The notes: generated from the sequence alone by a model not told the origin. A stretch of 9,740 nucleotides of DNA from Bdellovibrionales bacterium (GCA_005791855.1 SXUH01000009.1:1-9740), one strand, 5' to 3'. Shown: positions 1 through 6,676, counted from the first letter of the stretch. Program-made: numbers and translations.

Positions 1-1492
1 CCTCTTCGATCACGTCGTCGGTCTTGATGATGACGCCGTTCTTTGCTGCCCGGGTCAGGGCGCGGGTGAAGGTGATCGGTGTGGCCAGGGCCAGGGCGCA
101 CGGGCAGGTGACGATCAGCAGAGTCAGGGCCCGCTCGAGCGCCTCGGCGACGGAAGCGGTTTGCAGGTGGTGGAAGAATAAGACGACGGAGAGGAAGATG
201 ACCGTGAGGGTGAAGTACTTCGAGACGCGGTTGGTGAGGTTCACGATGGGCGCGCTCGAGGCCCAGCCGTTCTCCACACTCCGGAGGATCTTCCCGAGGC
301 GGGTCCCGGAGCTCACCTCCAGCACTCGCACCACGAGTTCGTGGCCTAGGTTCTGCGTCCCGGAGTAGACCTTCTCTCCGGTCCGTACCTTGAGCGGAGC
401 GGACTCGCCGGTGAGAAGAGAATTGTTCACGCTGGAGGTACCGGAGAGGATGACCCCGTCCGCGGGGAAGAAGTCCCCGGGCCCGATCTTTATAATGTCC
501 CGGGGCTTGAGGAACTGCGGATGCACCGGAGCAAAGCTCCCGGGGGCTTCGTCCTCGGCGCGCAGGACGCTCTCGGTCTGGTAGAAGAAGTGCAGATCCT
601 GCGCGGAGAGACCCTTCTCCTGGATCTTCTGCAGGAAGTAGCGGGAGAGTAGCAGCAGGAAGACCAGGGTGGTGAGGGAATCGAAGTAGTTATCCGGGAC
701 GCCGGTGAATAAGTTGTGGGCCCCCAGGATCCCGCCCATGAGGAGCGAGAGGGAGATCGGAATGTCGATGGAGAGGGTCCGCTGCCGGAGGGCGTTCCAG
801 GCGTTCTGGTAGAGAGGAAACGCACAGTAGGTCAGGACCGGGACGGCGAAGAGGACGGTCAGGAGGTTGAAGAATCCGGCGTACTCCGGGGTCGCTCCGC
901 CGTAGAGGGAGACCGCGTAGATCATGATGTTCCCGGCCGCGGCCCCGGCGATCCCGATCCGCAGGAGCGAGGTCCTCTCCTCCTTTTGCTTGAGCCGTCG
1001 GGTGTCCTCGTTGAACTTGAGCGGATGGGGCCGGTAGCCGAGGTCGTCGAGCTCGCGGGCGACGGTGGAGAACCTCCCCTCGTCTCGCAGGACCACCCGG
1101 ACCACCGACCGCTCGAGGCTGAGCTTGGCCGACTCCACACCGGGGACCAGCTCCGGGAGCTTCTCGATCAGCCACAGGCAGGCCAGGCAGTGGATCCCTT
1201 CGAGGTAGAACTCCAGCACCCGCAGACCCGGGCCCTCGCTGGAGCAGTATTCTTTCTGGAACTGGCCCTCGTCGAGGAACAGGTACTGGGTGTTCCGGAG
1301 CTCCACCGGGGAGCGCCGCTTGTAGACCGCCGACTGGTTCTTGATCTCGTAGTAGGAAGAGAGACCCTTCTCGTGGATGGCGTTGAAGACGGCCATGCAC
1401 CCGTAGCAGCAGAACGGATTCTTCCGGTCCCCGTCCCCCGGGTTGTAGACCGCCGAGAAGGCGGCTTCGTCACAATGAGCGCAGTTGAGCAT
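1..1492 (-). CDS. ccoI: Copper-transporting P1B-type ATPase, CcoI/FixI-like (3' end outside window)
   Basis: Membrane ATPase expected to move copper for assembly of a cbb3-type cytochrome oxidase. The frame is open without interruption for 497 codons from the ATG at 1492 to the left edge. Visible in order: a Cys-rich N-terminus with CAHC (C4, C7) and FCCYGC (C28, C29, C32), as in the N-terminal metal-binding domain of CcoI/FixI ATPases; an HMA-like domain with GIHCLACLWLIEK (C102, C105), close to the CcoI/FixI signature; hydrophobic segments near residues 178-197, 207-226, 240-259 and 268-287; the actuator TGES at 361-364; another membrane segment near 424-441; and the ion-path CPC at 463-465. 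The DKTGT phosphorylation motif should lie just beyond the window. A CRP/FNR-type operator sits about 67 bp upstream of the start, which suits oxygen-linked control. The P1B assignment is firm. The CcoI subtype rests on the N-terminal cysteine pattern, and cbb3 genes cannot be seen here. Confidence 0.9.
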   Translation of the reverse strand, partial: MLNCAHCDEAAFSAVYNPGDGDRKNPFCCYGCMAVFNAIHEKGLSSYYEIKNQSAVYKRRSPVELRNTQYLFLDEGQFQKEYCSSEGPGLRVLEFYLEGIHCLACLWLIEKLPELVPGVESAKLSLERSVVRVVLRDEGRFSTVARELDDLGYRPHPLKFNEDTRRLKQKEERTSLLRIGIAGAAAGNIMIYAVSLYGGATPEYAGFFNLLTVLFAVPVLTYCAFPLYQNAWNALRQRTLSIDIPISLSLLMGGILGAHNLFTGVPDNYFDSLTTLVFLLLLSRYFLQKIQEKGLSAQDLHFFYQTESVLRAEDEAPGSFAPVHPQFLKPRDIIKIGPGDFFPADGVILSGTSSVNNSLLTGESAPLKVRTGEKVYSGTQNLGHELVVRVLEVSSGTRLGKILRSVENGWASSAPIVNLTNRVSKYFTLTVIFLSVVLFFHHLQTASVAEALERALTLLIVTCPCALALATPITFTRALTRAAKNGVIIKTDDVIEE

Positions 1493-1524
1493 GGCGTACC
1501 TAAGTTGCTTGGTTCACTGCTTGT

Positions 1525-1530
1525 ATCTTA
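1525..1530 (-). promoter_or_regulatory. Candidate -10 element for the copper ATPase gene
   Basis: Reads TAAGAT on the minus strand, 4 of 6 matches to TATAAT. It implies a transcription start near 1518 and a 25-nt leader before the ATG at 1492. The centre of the inverted repeat at 1549-1570 then falls exactly at -41.5, the class II activator position. The hexamer was found by looking at the predicted place, so it is supportive and not independent proof. Confidence 0.45.
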
Positions 1531-1548
1531 AGGACGATCGGGGTTTCC

Positions 1549-1570
1549 AAACATGATCCAGGTCATGTTT
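1549..1570. promoter_or_regulatory. CRP/FNR-family operator in the divergent ccoI-ric promoter region
   Basis: A perfect inverted repeat: AAACATGA, six bases TCCAGG, then TCATGTTT. The core is TGA-N6-TCA, the spacing shared by CRP (TGTGA-N6-TCACA) and FNR (TTGAT-N4-ATCAA) sites, but the flank is CATGA where those have TGTGA or TTGA. Its centre (1559.5) is 41.5 bp from the start site implied for the leftward ATPase gene and 42.5 bp from that implied for the rightward RIC gene, so one dimer could activate both directions. The regulator encoded at 2394-3437 is the nearest candidate binder. Confidence 0.75.
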
Positions 1571-1589
1571 TTCCGTGATCTACCTGAGG

Positions 1590-1595
1590 GATACT
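1590..1595 (+). promoter_or_regulatory. Candidate -10 element for the RIC gene
   Basis: GATACT, 4 of 6 matches to TATAAT, implying a start near 1602 and a leader of about 100 nt before the ATG at 1703. The operator centre at 1559.5 would be at -42.5, within one base of the class II position. The leader contains the palindrome GCCCGGGC (1643-1650) enclosed by GAAACC (1617-1622) and GGTTTC (1659-1664), which could form a longer stem. No known riboswitch was recognised. Confidence 0.4.
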
Positions 1596-1622
1596 GGAGC
1601 GGACCGCCGGGGCACCGAAACC

Positions 1623-1634
1623 TGATAAAGCTCA
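1623..1634. promoter_or_regulatory. Possible second CRP/FNR-type site upstream of the RIC gene
   Basis: CTGA-TAAAGC-TCAG is a second TGA-N6-TCA element, with four-base palindromic arms, 69 bp downstream of the strong repeat at 1549-1570. No convincing -10 lies at the class II distance for a start near 1670 (the hexamer there is TGGTTT), and the site is downstream of the better start near 1602. It could act as a repressor or auxiliary site, or be chance. Confidence 0.25.
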
Positions 1635-1702
1635 GCGTTCCCGCCCGGGCAGGGTCATGGTTTCCGCGCGAGGTTGCGCCGATGATGGGGAGAGAGAAAA
1701 AC

Positions 1703-2389
1703 ATGCAAGAAGTAAAGAAGGTACCCATGAAACTACTAGACGACACGAGCATAGGAGCGATCGCCGTGACCCTTCCCAAGGCGAGCGGCGTCTTCCGCCA
1801 CTACGACCTGGACTTCTGCTGCGGAGGCAAGCTCTCCCTGAAGGAGGCCTGCGCGGAGAAAGGCATCCCCCTCTCCGAGGTCCGGGAGAAGCTCGAGGCC
1901 CTGCAGGAAGAACCGCCCCGGGCCCCGCAGAACGCCCGGGGGATCACGAGCTACATCGAAACCCGCTACCACCAGGACCTCCGGCGGCGCTTCCCCGAAC
2001 TCATCGCCCTCGCCCTCAAGGTGGAGAAGGCGCACCACCACTCCCCGCACCTGCCAGAGGGCCTGTCGACCTTCCTTGAGGCCTTCCACAAGGAGATGGA
2101 GACCCACATGAAGAAGGAGGAGGAGGTCCTCTTCCCGCTGATCAGCGCGGGCCACACCTCCGTGCTGCGGATCCCGATCTCCTGCATGGAGGAGGACCAC
2201 GAAGCGCACGGGAGGAACCTCCGCGCGCTCCGGGGATTGACCGCGAACTTCACCGTCCCTGACGGTGCCTGTGTCACCTGGCGAGCGCTCTACAAGGGGC
2301 TCGAGGAGCTAGAGCTCGAGCTGATGGAACACATCAACCTCGAGAACAATGTCCTCTTCCCGAAGGCCCTGGGGACCCTGGTCCCGTAG
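1703..2389 (+). CDS. ric: RIC/YtfE/ScdA iron-sulfur cluster repair di-iron protein
   Basis: Cytoplasmic di-iron protein that repairs Fe-S clusters damaged by nitric oxide or peroxide. From the ATG at 1703 it is 228 aa, close to the family's roughly 220. The N-terminal ScdA_N domain (about 12-70) carries FRHYDLDFCCGG with the invariant cysteine pair C39-C40. The hemerythrin-like domain follows, with probable iron ligands H90, H135 and E139, H166, and H210 and E214; the H-x3-E spacings match those of E. coli YtfE as I recall them. The frame stays open upstream to an ATG at 1553, but that lies inside the operator and would add about 50 residues with no family resemblance. GGGGAGAG about 10 nt before 1703 supports the chosen start; the ATG at 1727 is an alternative. 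It is the only plus-strand gene, and its stop is four bases from the converging regulator gene, with no terminator visible between them. Confidence 0.93.
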   Translation: MQEVKKVPMKLLDDTSIGAIAVTLPKASGVFRHYDLDFCCGGKLSLKEACAEKGIPLSEVREKLEALQEEPPRAPQNARGITSYIETRYHQDLRRRFPELIALALKVEKAHHHSPHLPEGLSTFLEAFHKEMETHMKKEEEVLFPLISAGHTSVLRIPISCMEEDHEAHGRNLRALRGLTANFTVPDGACVTWRALYKGLEELELELMEHINLENNVLFPKALGTLVP

Positions 2390-2393
2390 AGGG

Positions 2394-3437
2394 TCACTGG
2401 ATCTTCTCAAGCCCCCGTGGGTTCTGGATGAGGATCTCCCGGCCTTTGACCTCAACGAAGCCGTCTTCCTTGAACTCGCTCAGGCACCGGATCACCGTTT
2501 CCGTGGCCGTGCCGACCAGGTCCGCGAGGTCGTCCCGGGTGATCCGCAGGGCCGGGTCCTTGTCCTTTTTATGGTAGAGGCCAAGCAGGGCCTCCGCCGT
2601 CCGCTTCCTCACGGTATCGTAGGCGAGCCGGAGGAGGTGCTTCTCCTGTTCCTCCACCTGGTTTGAGAGGATCTTGATGAACTGCCGGGCCACGTCCCGG
2701 TTCCGGTGGACCAGGGCGAGGAAGTCCTCCTTCGGGATCTTGCAGATCTCGCTCTCCTCCAGTACCAGGGCCGAGTCGGTGTAGGGCCGCGCTTCGAAGA
2801 GGGCGACGTGACCGAAGAAGTCCCCGGGCCTGAGGACGTCGGTGATGAGTTCCTTCCCGTCGTCGTGGGTCTTGTAGGTCTTCACACTGCCCTTGGAGAG
2901 GAAGTAGAGGTAGTGCGGGGTATCCCCGACGTGGAAGATCACCTCCTTCTTCTTGTAGCGGGACACGCCCCTCGCCTTCGAGAGGTCCTTGAGCTCCTGC
3001 AGCCCGCTGGCCTCGTCGAGGAAGGTGGACAGGCCCGCGAGGTCCCGGGAGAACTCCTTCCGGAGGGCCTCCGCCTTCTTCAACCGGGACTCGATGGCGT
3101 TCAGGAGCTCCGTGTCCTCGAAGGGCTTGGTGAGGTAGTCGTCGGCCCCGAGCTCCATGCCCCGGCGGATCTCGCTCTTCTCGGCCTTGGCCGTGAGGAA
3201 GATGAACGGGATCGAAGCCGTCTTCGGGTCCTTCGAGAGCACGTGGAGCACGCCGTAGCCGTCGAGCTCGGGCATCATGATGTCGCAGATGATGAGGTCG
3301 GGCCTGTGCTCCTTGGCCAGGGCGCTCCCAGCCCTGCCGTTGGGCGCGGTGGACACGTGGTAGTGGGCGAGCTCGAGGATCTCCGCAATGTTCTCGCGCA
3401 TGATGGTGTCGTCTTCGATGATGAGGATCTTCTTCAT
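2394..3437 (-). CDS. Response regulator: receiver domain fused to a CRP/FNR-type DNA-binding module
   Basis: A 347-residue transcription factor. Residues 1-125 are a phosphoacceptor receiver: acidic pair D9-D10, phosphorylation site D52 (LIICDIMMPELDG), T82 and K104 (LTKPF). A linker leads to a cyclic-nucleotide-binding-like beta-roll at about 150-245 and a C-terminal winged helix at about 275-340. The recognition helix near 308-322 contains T-E-T-V-I-R (E313, R317), aligning with the R-E-T-V-G-R of CRP and V-E-T-I-S-R of FNR. The only cysteines are C51, C232 and C318, so there is no FNR-like N-terminal Fe-S cluster; phosphorylation is the likely input. Its ATG overlaps the kinase stop as ATGA, so the pair should be co-translated. 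It most likely binds the TGA-N6-TCA sites in this window (inference). Domain assignments are firm; targets are not. Confidence 0.93.
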   Translation of the reverse strand: MKKILIIEDDTIMRENIAEILELAHYHVSTAPNGRAGSALAKEHRPDLIICDIMMPELDGYGVLHVLSKDPKTASIPFIFLTAKAEKSEIRRGMELGADDYLTKPFEDTELLNAIESRLKKAEALRKEFSRDLAGLSTFLDEASGLQELKDLSKARGVSRYKKKEVIFHVGDTPHYLYFLSKGSVKTYKTHDDGKELITDVLRPGDFFGHVALFEARPYTDSALVLEESEICKIPKEDFLALVHRNRDVARQFIKILSNQVEEQEKHLLRLAYDTVRKRTAEALLGLYHKKDKDPALRITRDDLADLVGTATETVIRCLSEFKEDGFVEVKGREILIQNPRGLEKIQ

Positions 3438-4663
3438 TTCTTCTCCGAAGGCAGGGTCACCGTGAAGGTGGTCCCCTGGTTAGGTTCGCTCTTGAATTCG
3501 ATCCGACCTCCGAGGAGGTCGAGGTAGCGCTTGACGATGTTGAGGCCCAGGCCCGTGCCCTGGACGTTAGTGACGTTCTTCGCCCGGAAGAAGCGCTCGA
3601 AGAGGTGCTTCTGGTCCTCCGGGGGGATGCCGATCCCGCGGTCCTCGACCTCGAGGACGATGTCCCCGCCCCGGGCAGCGGTGCGGATGGTGACGGTGGA
3701 GCCCTCCGGGGAGTACTTGAGGGCGTTGGAGACGAGGTTGGTCACGAGGTTCCGGAGCATCTCCTTGTCCTGGAACATCGCGAGCTCCGGACCCTGGTGG
3801 AGCACTTCGATCACGTGCTTCGCGCTCGTGTCCCGGAACTCCTCCGCGAGGTCGTCGACGAGCCGGGTGAAGTTGAACTGCACCGGAGTGGAGGCCACCT
3901 TCCCCTGCTCGAGCTTGTCCAGGGAGAGGAAGTCGTTGAGGATGTTGGTGAGGTTCCGGACCGACTTCTTGATGTTCTGGACGTGCTTCTCCCGCTTAGG
4001 CTCGTCCTCGGTCTTCGGGTACTTCGCGATGAGGGCGGCGGAGGAGAGGATCCCGCCCAGAGGGGTGCGGAACTCGTGGGACGCCATGGAGACGAACCGG
4101 GACTTCAGCTCGTTGAGCTCCTTCTCCTTCTCGAGCATCCCGCGGATCTGGGCCTCGACCTTCTTCCGCTGGGCCATCTCCTGGTTCAGGCCCTGGTTGG
4201 TGAGGCTCAGCTCCCGGAGCGCGTCCGAGAGTTCCTTGGTCCTTTCGTTGACCTTGGACTCCAGATCTTCGGTGAGCCGCAGGAGGGCCGTCTCCGCGCG
4301 CTTCCTCTCGGTGATGTCGTTGACGAAGCTCACGATCTGCAGCATCCCGTCCGCCCGGAAGAAGGTCAGGCTGACCTCCACCGGGAACGCAGATCCGTCC
4401 TTCTTCACCGCCTGGAGGTTCAGGCTACTTCCCATGGCCCGGGGCTTGGGATCCTTGATGTAGTCGTGCCGGTAGGTGACGTGCCGGTCTCGGAGCTTCG
4501 GCGGGATGAGGACCTCGACTTCCTTGCCGAGGAGCTCGCCTTCGTCGTACCCGAAGATCTTCGAGGCGTAGGGGTTGGTCTTGAGAATCGTCCCTTCCTC
4601 GTTGGAGATGATGATCCCGAGGGAGGAGTGTTCGAAGAGGGCCCTGAATGTCATCTGGTCCAT
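3434..4663 (-). CDS. PAS-domain sensor histidine kinase, partner of the receiver-CRP regulator
   Basis: A soluble-looking kinase of 409 aa with no membrane segment, so it probably senses an internal signal. Residues 4-120 form a PAS domain ending in VNDITERKR; 121-185 is a charged coiled-coil linker; the H-box is SHEFRTPLG with phosphorylated H196. The ATPase domain has N-box asparagines near N309/N313 (NLVSNALKYSP), a G1 box DRGIGI (341-346) and a G2 box GTGLGL (369-374). H61 in the PAS sequence LRDRHVTYRHDY lines up with the heme-ligand histidine of FixL, but the two FixL arginines (R206, R220) correspond to D67 and L81. The ATG at 4663 puts PAS at the N-terminus but has a weak ribosome-binding site; in-frame GTG starts exist at 4783 (overlapping the upstream gene) and near 4699. 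Its stop overlaps the regulator's start by four bases. Confidence 0.92.
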   Translation of the reverse strand: MDQMTFRALFEHSSLGIIISNEEGTILKTNPYASKIFGYDEGELLGKEVEVLIPPKLRDRHVTYRHDYIKDPKPRAMGSSLNLQAVKKDGSAFPVEVSLTFFRADGMLQIVSFVNDITERKRAETALLRLTEDLESKVNERTKELSDALRELSLTNQGLNQEMAQRKKVEAQIRGMLEKEKELNELKSRFVSMASHEFRTPLGGILSSAALIAKYPKTEDEPKREKHVQNIKKSVRNLTNILNDFLSLDKLEQGKVASTPVQFNFTRLVDDLAEEFRDTSAKHVIEVLHQGPELAMFQDKEMLRNLVTNLVSNALKYSPEGSTVTIRTAARGGDIVLEVEDRGIGIPPEDQKHLFERFFRAKNVTNVQGTGLGLNIVKRYLDLLGGRIEFKSEPNQGTTFTVTLPSEKK

Positions 4664-4773
4664 AGGCTGCGCCGATCCCGAGGGTTCTACCTTCCCCACG
4701 CGGGACCTATAGGATAGGAAAGGATTCTTGCTTTGACCAGATCCGCCGCCATAAGTTTCTACGCCGGGCGCGG

Positions 4774-5640
4774 CTAGATCCACTTCTTCACTCTGGAGAT
4801 CCAGTCCCTGGTCTTGAGTTTAGCCCTCAGGAATAGACCCGGGGACTTCTCGTCGAGGGTCTTGGTGAGGGCTTCGATCTCGTCGCCGAGCTCCTGGGCC
4901 TCGTCCTCGTCCTTGGTCAGGACCTTGGCCCTCTCCAGGTCCACGAGCGCCGCCCGGGCCTTCTTCAAGGTGAACCGAGCGCTCTTGAACTCGCGCTTGT
5001 CGATGAACTCCTGCGCGAGGGCGAGGTTACTCCACACCGCAAGCACGGGGTCGCTGATCTGGTTCTCGGAGACGAGGACCTGCTTCATGAGCTCCTGGAT
5101 GGTCCCCTGCGCGCCGGCGTAGTCGTTCTTCGCAAGGAGATCCTTGGCGCGGGCGAGACCCGCCAGGGTGGTCTTCATGTTGAGGTTGACCGTCGTCTGG
5201 ATCACGGAAGAACTCTGGATGGAGACCTTCTTCCCGAGGCCCTGGGAGTGGTCGACGAACTCCTCCCGCACGGCATCGCTCTGCCAGACCGGTACGTAGA
5301 GGTCCCGGTCGGCGCTCCCGACGTCGTAGGTGACCTTCCCGAGGTTCACGCCCTGGAGCTCGCCGGTGACGGTCCCCTTCGCTCCCAGGAAACCGGCGGC
5401 TTCGGCGCTCGCGGATCCGAGGTGCTGGAGGGCCGAATCCTTCAACCGGAAGTCGATGGCCATGTTGGCCAGGGAGGCGTGGCCGATGAGCCGCTGGGCC
5501 CGGTCCGAGGCCATCGCCTCCACCGAGCTCGTGGTCTCGAACCGCTTCTGCAGGGGGAGGACGCCGGTGGTCCGGGTCGGGTGCGCGGCCACCGCCAGCG
5601 GCAGGGCCAGTCCGAGGGCGAAGATCACCTGCGCCCTCAC
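4774..5640 (-). CDS. Secreted YfdX-like protein
   Basis: A 288-aa protein with a signal peptide (residues 1 to about 19, cut near AVAA-H), so periplasmic or exported. The mature part is mostly helical. Residues 40-75 and 110-190 (LYVPV, then NLNMKTTLAGLARAKDLLAKNDYAGAQ) look like the YfdX family, which in E. coli belongs to the EvgA acid-stress regulon. At 288 aa it is longer than YfdX (about 210); the extra C-terminal part (about 200-288) is charged and helical. Cysteine is absent. The chosen GTG start follows the upstream TAG directly, with GGAG just before it; a second GTG at 5628 has a better-spaced GAGG but loses the positive n-region. It is the last of four packed genes; the kinase begins about 110 nt further on. 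Family membership is from pattern memory and moderately certain. Confidence 0.6.
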   Translation of the reverse strand: MRAQVIFALGLALPLAVAAHPTRTTGVLPLQKRFETTSSVEAMASDRAQRLIGHASLANMAIDFRLKDSALQHLGSASAEAAGFLGAKGTVTGELQGVNLGKVTYDVGSADRDLYVPVWQSDAVREEFVDHSQGLGKKVSIQSSSVIQTTVNLNMKTTLAGLARAKDLLAKNDYAGAQGTIQELMKQVLVSENQISDPVLAVWSNLALAQEFIDKREFKSARFTLKKARAALVDLERAKVLTKDEDEAQELGDEIEALTKTLDEKSPGLFLRAKLKTRDWISRVKKWI

Positions 5641-5880
5641 CTACTCCGCTCCCGCTTTCTTCTTCTCGATCTCGAAGTTCACTTTAATGAGGTTACTGCG
5701 TTCGATCTCGAGGAGCCGCCGGAGGATCATCTGGTTACTGAGCTGGCCCGCCTGCTCGCTCGAGTCCGCTTCGAGCGGGGCCCGGAGGTCGGACTCCAGT
5801 CGCTTGATCCGGTCCAGGAGGCCCAGGCGCATGACTTCGAGGTCGGTGACGGACAGGCCGTGGTCGTTTGAGGTTTGCAT
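5641..5880 (-). CDS. Small coiled-coil protein resembling the DksA/TraR coiled-coil tip, without zinc finger
   Basis: A 79-aa, highly charged, mainly helical protein. Two helices (about 12-36 and 45-75) are joined by a short turn with DSSEQA at 39-44. This matches the D-x-x-[DE]-x-A tip by which E. coli DksA (DPVDRA) acts in the RNA polymerase secondary channel, and a helix ending in a glycine follows, as in DksA. The four-cysteine zinc finger is missing entirely; there is no cysteine at all. It may be a mini-DksA-like polymerase modulator or simply an unrelated helical hairpin. It lies 10 nt after the Usp gene, has AAAGGACG before its ATG, and its TAG directly abuts the next GTG start, so it is clearly part of the operon. 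As a gene it is well supported; the DksA link is tentative. Confidence 0.75.
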   Translation of the reverse strand: MQTSNDHGLSVTDLEVMRLGLLDRIKRLESDLRAPLEADSSEQAGQLSNQMILRRLLEIERSNLIKVNFEIEKKKAGAE

Positions 5881-5890
5881 GGTTCGTCCT

Positions 5891-6343
5891 TTAGTCCTTG
5901 TGCTTGAGGAGGATGAGGTTGCAGTCGGTGTGCTTGTTCACGTACTGGGCGAAGGAGCTGTCGAAGAGCCCGTGCTTGCTCCTCGTCGGGATGATCACGA
6001 GGTCGGCCTTCTCCTCCTTGACGTGGTTCGCGAACCGCCACTTCGGATCGTCGTTGAAGAGGATCCGGTAGCTGGCCTTCCCGGCGAAGTTCCTCGGGAG
6101 GACCTTCTCCGTGACCTGGGCCAAGAGCTCGATCCCCGAGCGCTCGATGGTCTTCCGGTCGCTCTCCACCGGGTAGACCAGGGGGAACTCCCCGAGGCCG
6201 AAGGAATAGGTGACCGTGTTGAAGACGTGGACGAACTGGATCTCGCTGTGGGCGAGGAAGTCCATCTCCCGCAGCTCCCGCAACAGCTCCGGCAGGTGGT
6301 TAGAAATTTCTACGGCCACGATGGCCTTCTTTGCTAGTCTCAT
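5891..6343 (-). CDS. UspA-family universal stress protein
   Basis: A 150-aa single-domain cytoplasmic protein with the Usp pattern: an N-terminal strand KKAIVAVEISN, the central helix and strand IQFVHVFNT, the segment KEEKADLVIIPTRSKHGL (110-126), and the closing strand DCNLILLKH. The ATP-binding signature G-x2-G-x9-G-[ST] is absent: after TRSKHG comes LFDSSFAQYV, with no second glycine set. The usual early Asp (VxVD) is E12. It is therefore likely of the UspA class that does not bind ATP. A clear AAGGAG lies 7 nt before the ATG and overlaps the upstream spacer; the gene starts 11 nt after the stop of the membrane-protein gene. Usp proteins accumulate on growth arrest and, in several bacteria, under oxygen limitation. 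Confidence 0.9.
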   Translation of the reverse strand: MRLAKKAIVAVEISNHLPELLRELREMDFLAHSEIQFVHVFNTVTYSFGLGEFPLVYPVESDRKTIERSGIELLAQVTEKVLPRNFAGKASYRILFNDDPKWRFANHVKEEKADLVIIPTRSKHGLFDSSFAQYVNKHTDCNLILLKHKD

Positions 6344-6354
6344 GGGGACTCCTT

Positions 6355-6615
6355 TTATTCTTCTATCTTATCGCAGGGGACGGCGAGGACTACATGACCC
6401 TTCTTCTTCCAAAAGATGATCTTCGTCAGGGTCCGGGGCTTCCTCCGGACCGGTGCGAAGAGCGGGTGCCGGGAGGCGTACACCAGGAACCAGGCCACGA
6501 GGGGGATGAGGAAGAAGACGAACCAGGAGTCCCGGGGGCTGAAGAGGAAGAGCCCCAGGACGCCGAGGCCGATGAGGAACCAGGCCTTCTCGTAGGAGCG
6601 CAGTCGATTGTTCAT
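6355..6615 (-). CDS. Small two-helix inner-membrane protein of unknown function
   Basis: An 86-aa protein with a strong GGAGG five bases before its ATG; the same frame extends further upstream, but only as low-complexity translation without a ribosome-binding site. Two membrane helices are evident, about residues 11-26 (AWFLIGLGVLGLFLF) and 31-48 (WFVFFLIPLVAWFLVYA), joined by the short turn SPRDS, followed by a basic tail (RRKPRTLTKIIFWKKK) that is probably cytoplasmic. I recognise no family. It is the first gene of the stress operon and is preceded by a CRP/FNR-type site and a -10-like element. Confidence 0.8.
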   Translation of the reverse strand: MNNRLRSYEKAWFLIGLGVLGLFLFSPRDSWFVFFLIPLVAWFLVYASRHPLFAPVRRKPRTLTKIIFWKKKGHVVLAVPCDKIEE

Positions 6616-6635
6616 AGGTCCTCCGTTATGTGAGG

Positions 6636-6641
6636 AGTTTA
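6636..6641 (-). promoter_or_regulatory. Candidate -10 element of the stress operon
   Basis: Reads TAAACT on the minus strand, 4 of 6 matches to TATAAT, implying a start near 6629 and a 13-nt leader to the ATG at 6615. The TGA-N6-TCA site at 6665-6676 is then centred exactly at -41.5. Confidence 0.45.
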
Positions 6642-6664
6642 CTCGGACTCCGAGAACGAAACCA

Positions 6665-6676
6665 TGACCTACGTCA
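6665..6676. promoter_or_regulatory. CRP/FNR-type operator upstream of the stress operon
   Basis: TGA-CCTACG-TCA on the plus strand, with flanks CA before and G after. Read on the minus strand, its right half GGTCATG is the same as in the site at 1549-1570. It lies in the 70-nt gap between the interrupted secreted-protein gene and the membrane-protein gene, at the class II distance from the -10-like hexamer at 6636-6641. Confidence 0.6.

Noticed and set aside
690..1400. Open frames of 72-236 aa on the minus strand within 490-1473
   Set aside because: They are Arg/Pro/Gly-rich shadows of the continuous copper-ATPase frame from 1492, which carries all the motifs.
1611..1665. Stem-forming leader of ric as a riboswitch candidate
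   Set aside because: Only six pairs plus an eight-base palindrome are visible, and no known riboswitch core was recognised.
1553..1702. Longer N-terminus for the RIC protein from ATG 1553
   Set aside because: This ATG is inside the operator palindrome, lacks a ribosome-binding site, and the extra residues do not resemble the family.
3605..4717. Long plus-strand frame of 370 aa opposite the histidine kinase, and similar ones at 2706-3527 and 8089-9225
   Set aside because: Composition is typical of antisense shadows in GC-rich DNA, and the opposite strand has complete, motif-bearing genes.
4664..4773. Possible regulator half-site GGTCA and a TATAGG hexamer upstream of the kinase
   Set aside because: The matching TGA half is missing (CGG at that place), and the hexamer spacing is off by one base. 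It could be a weak promoter but is not supported well enough to list.
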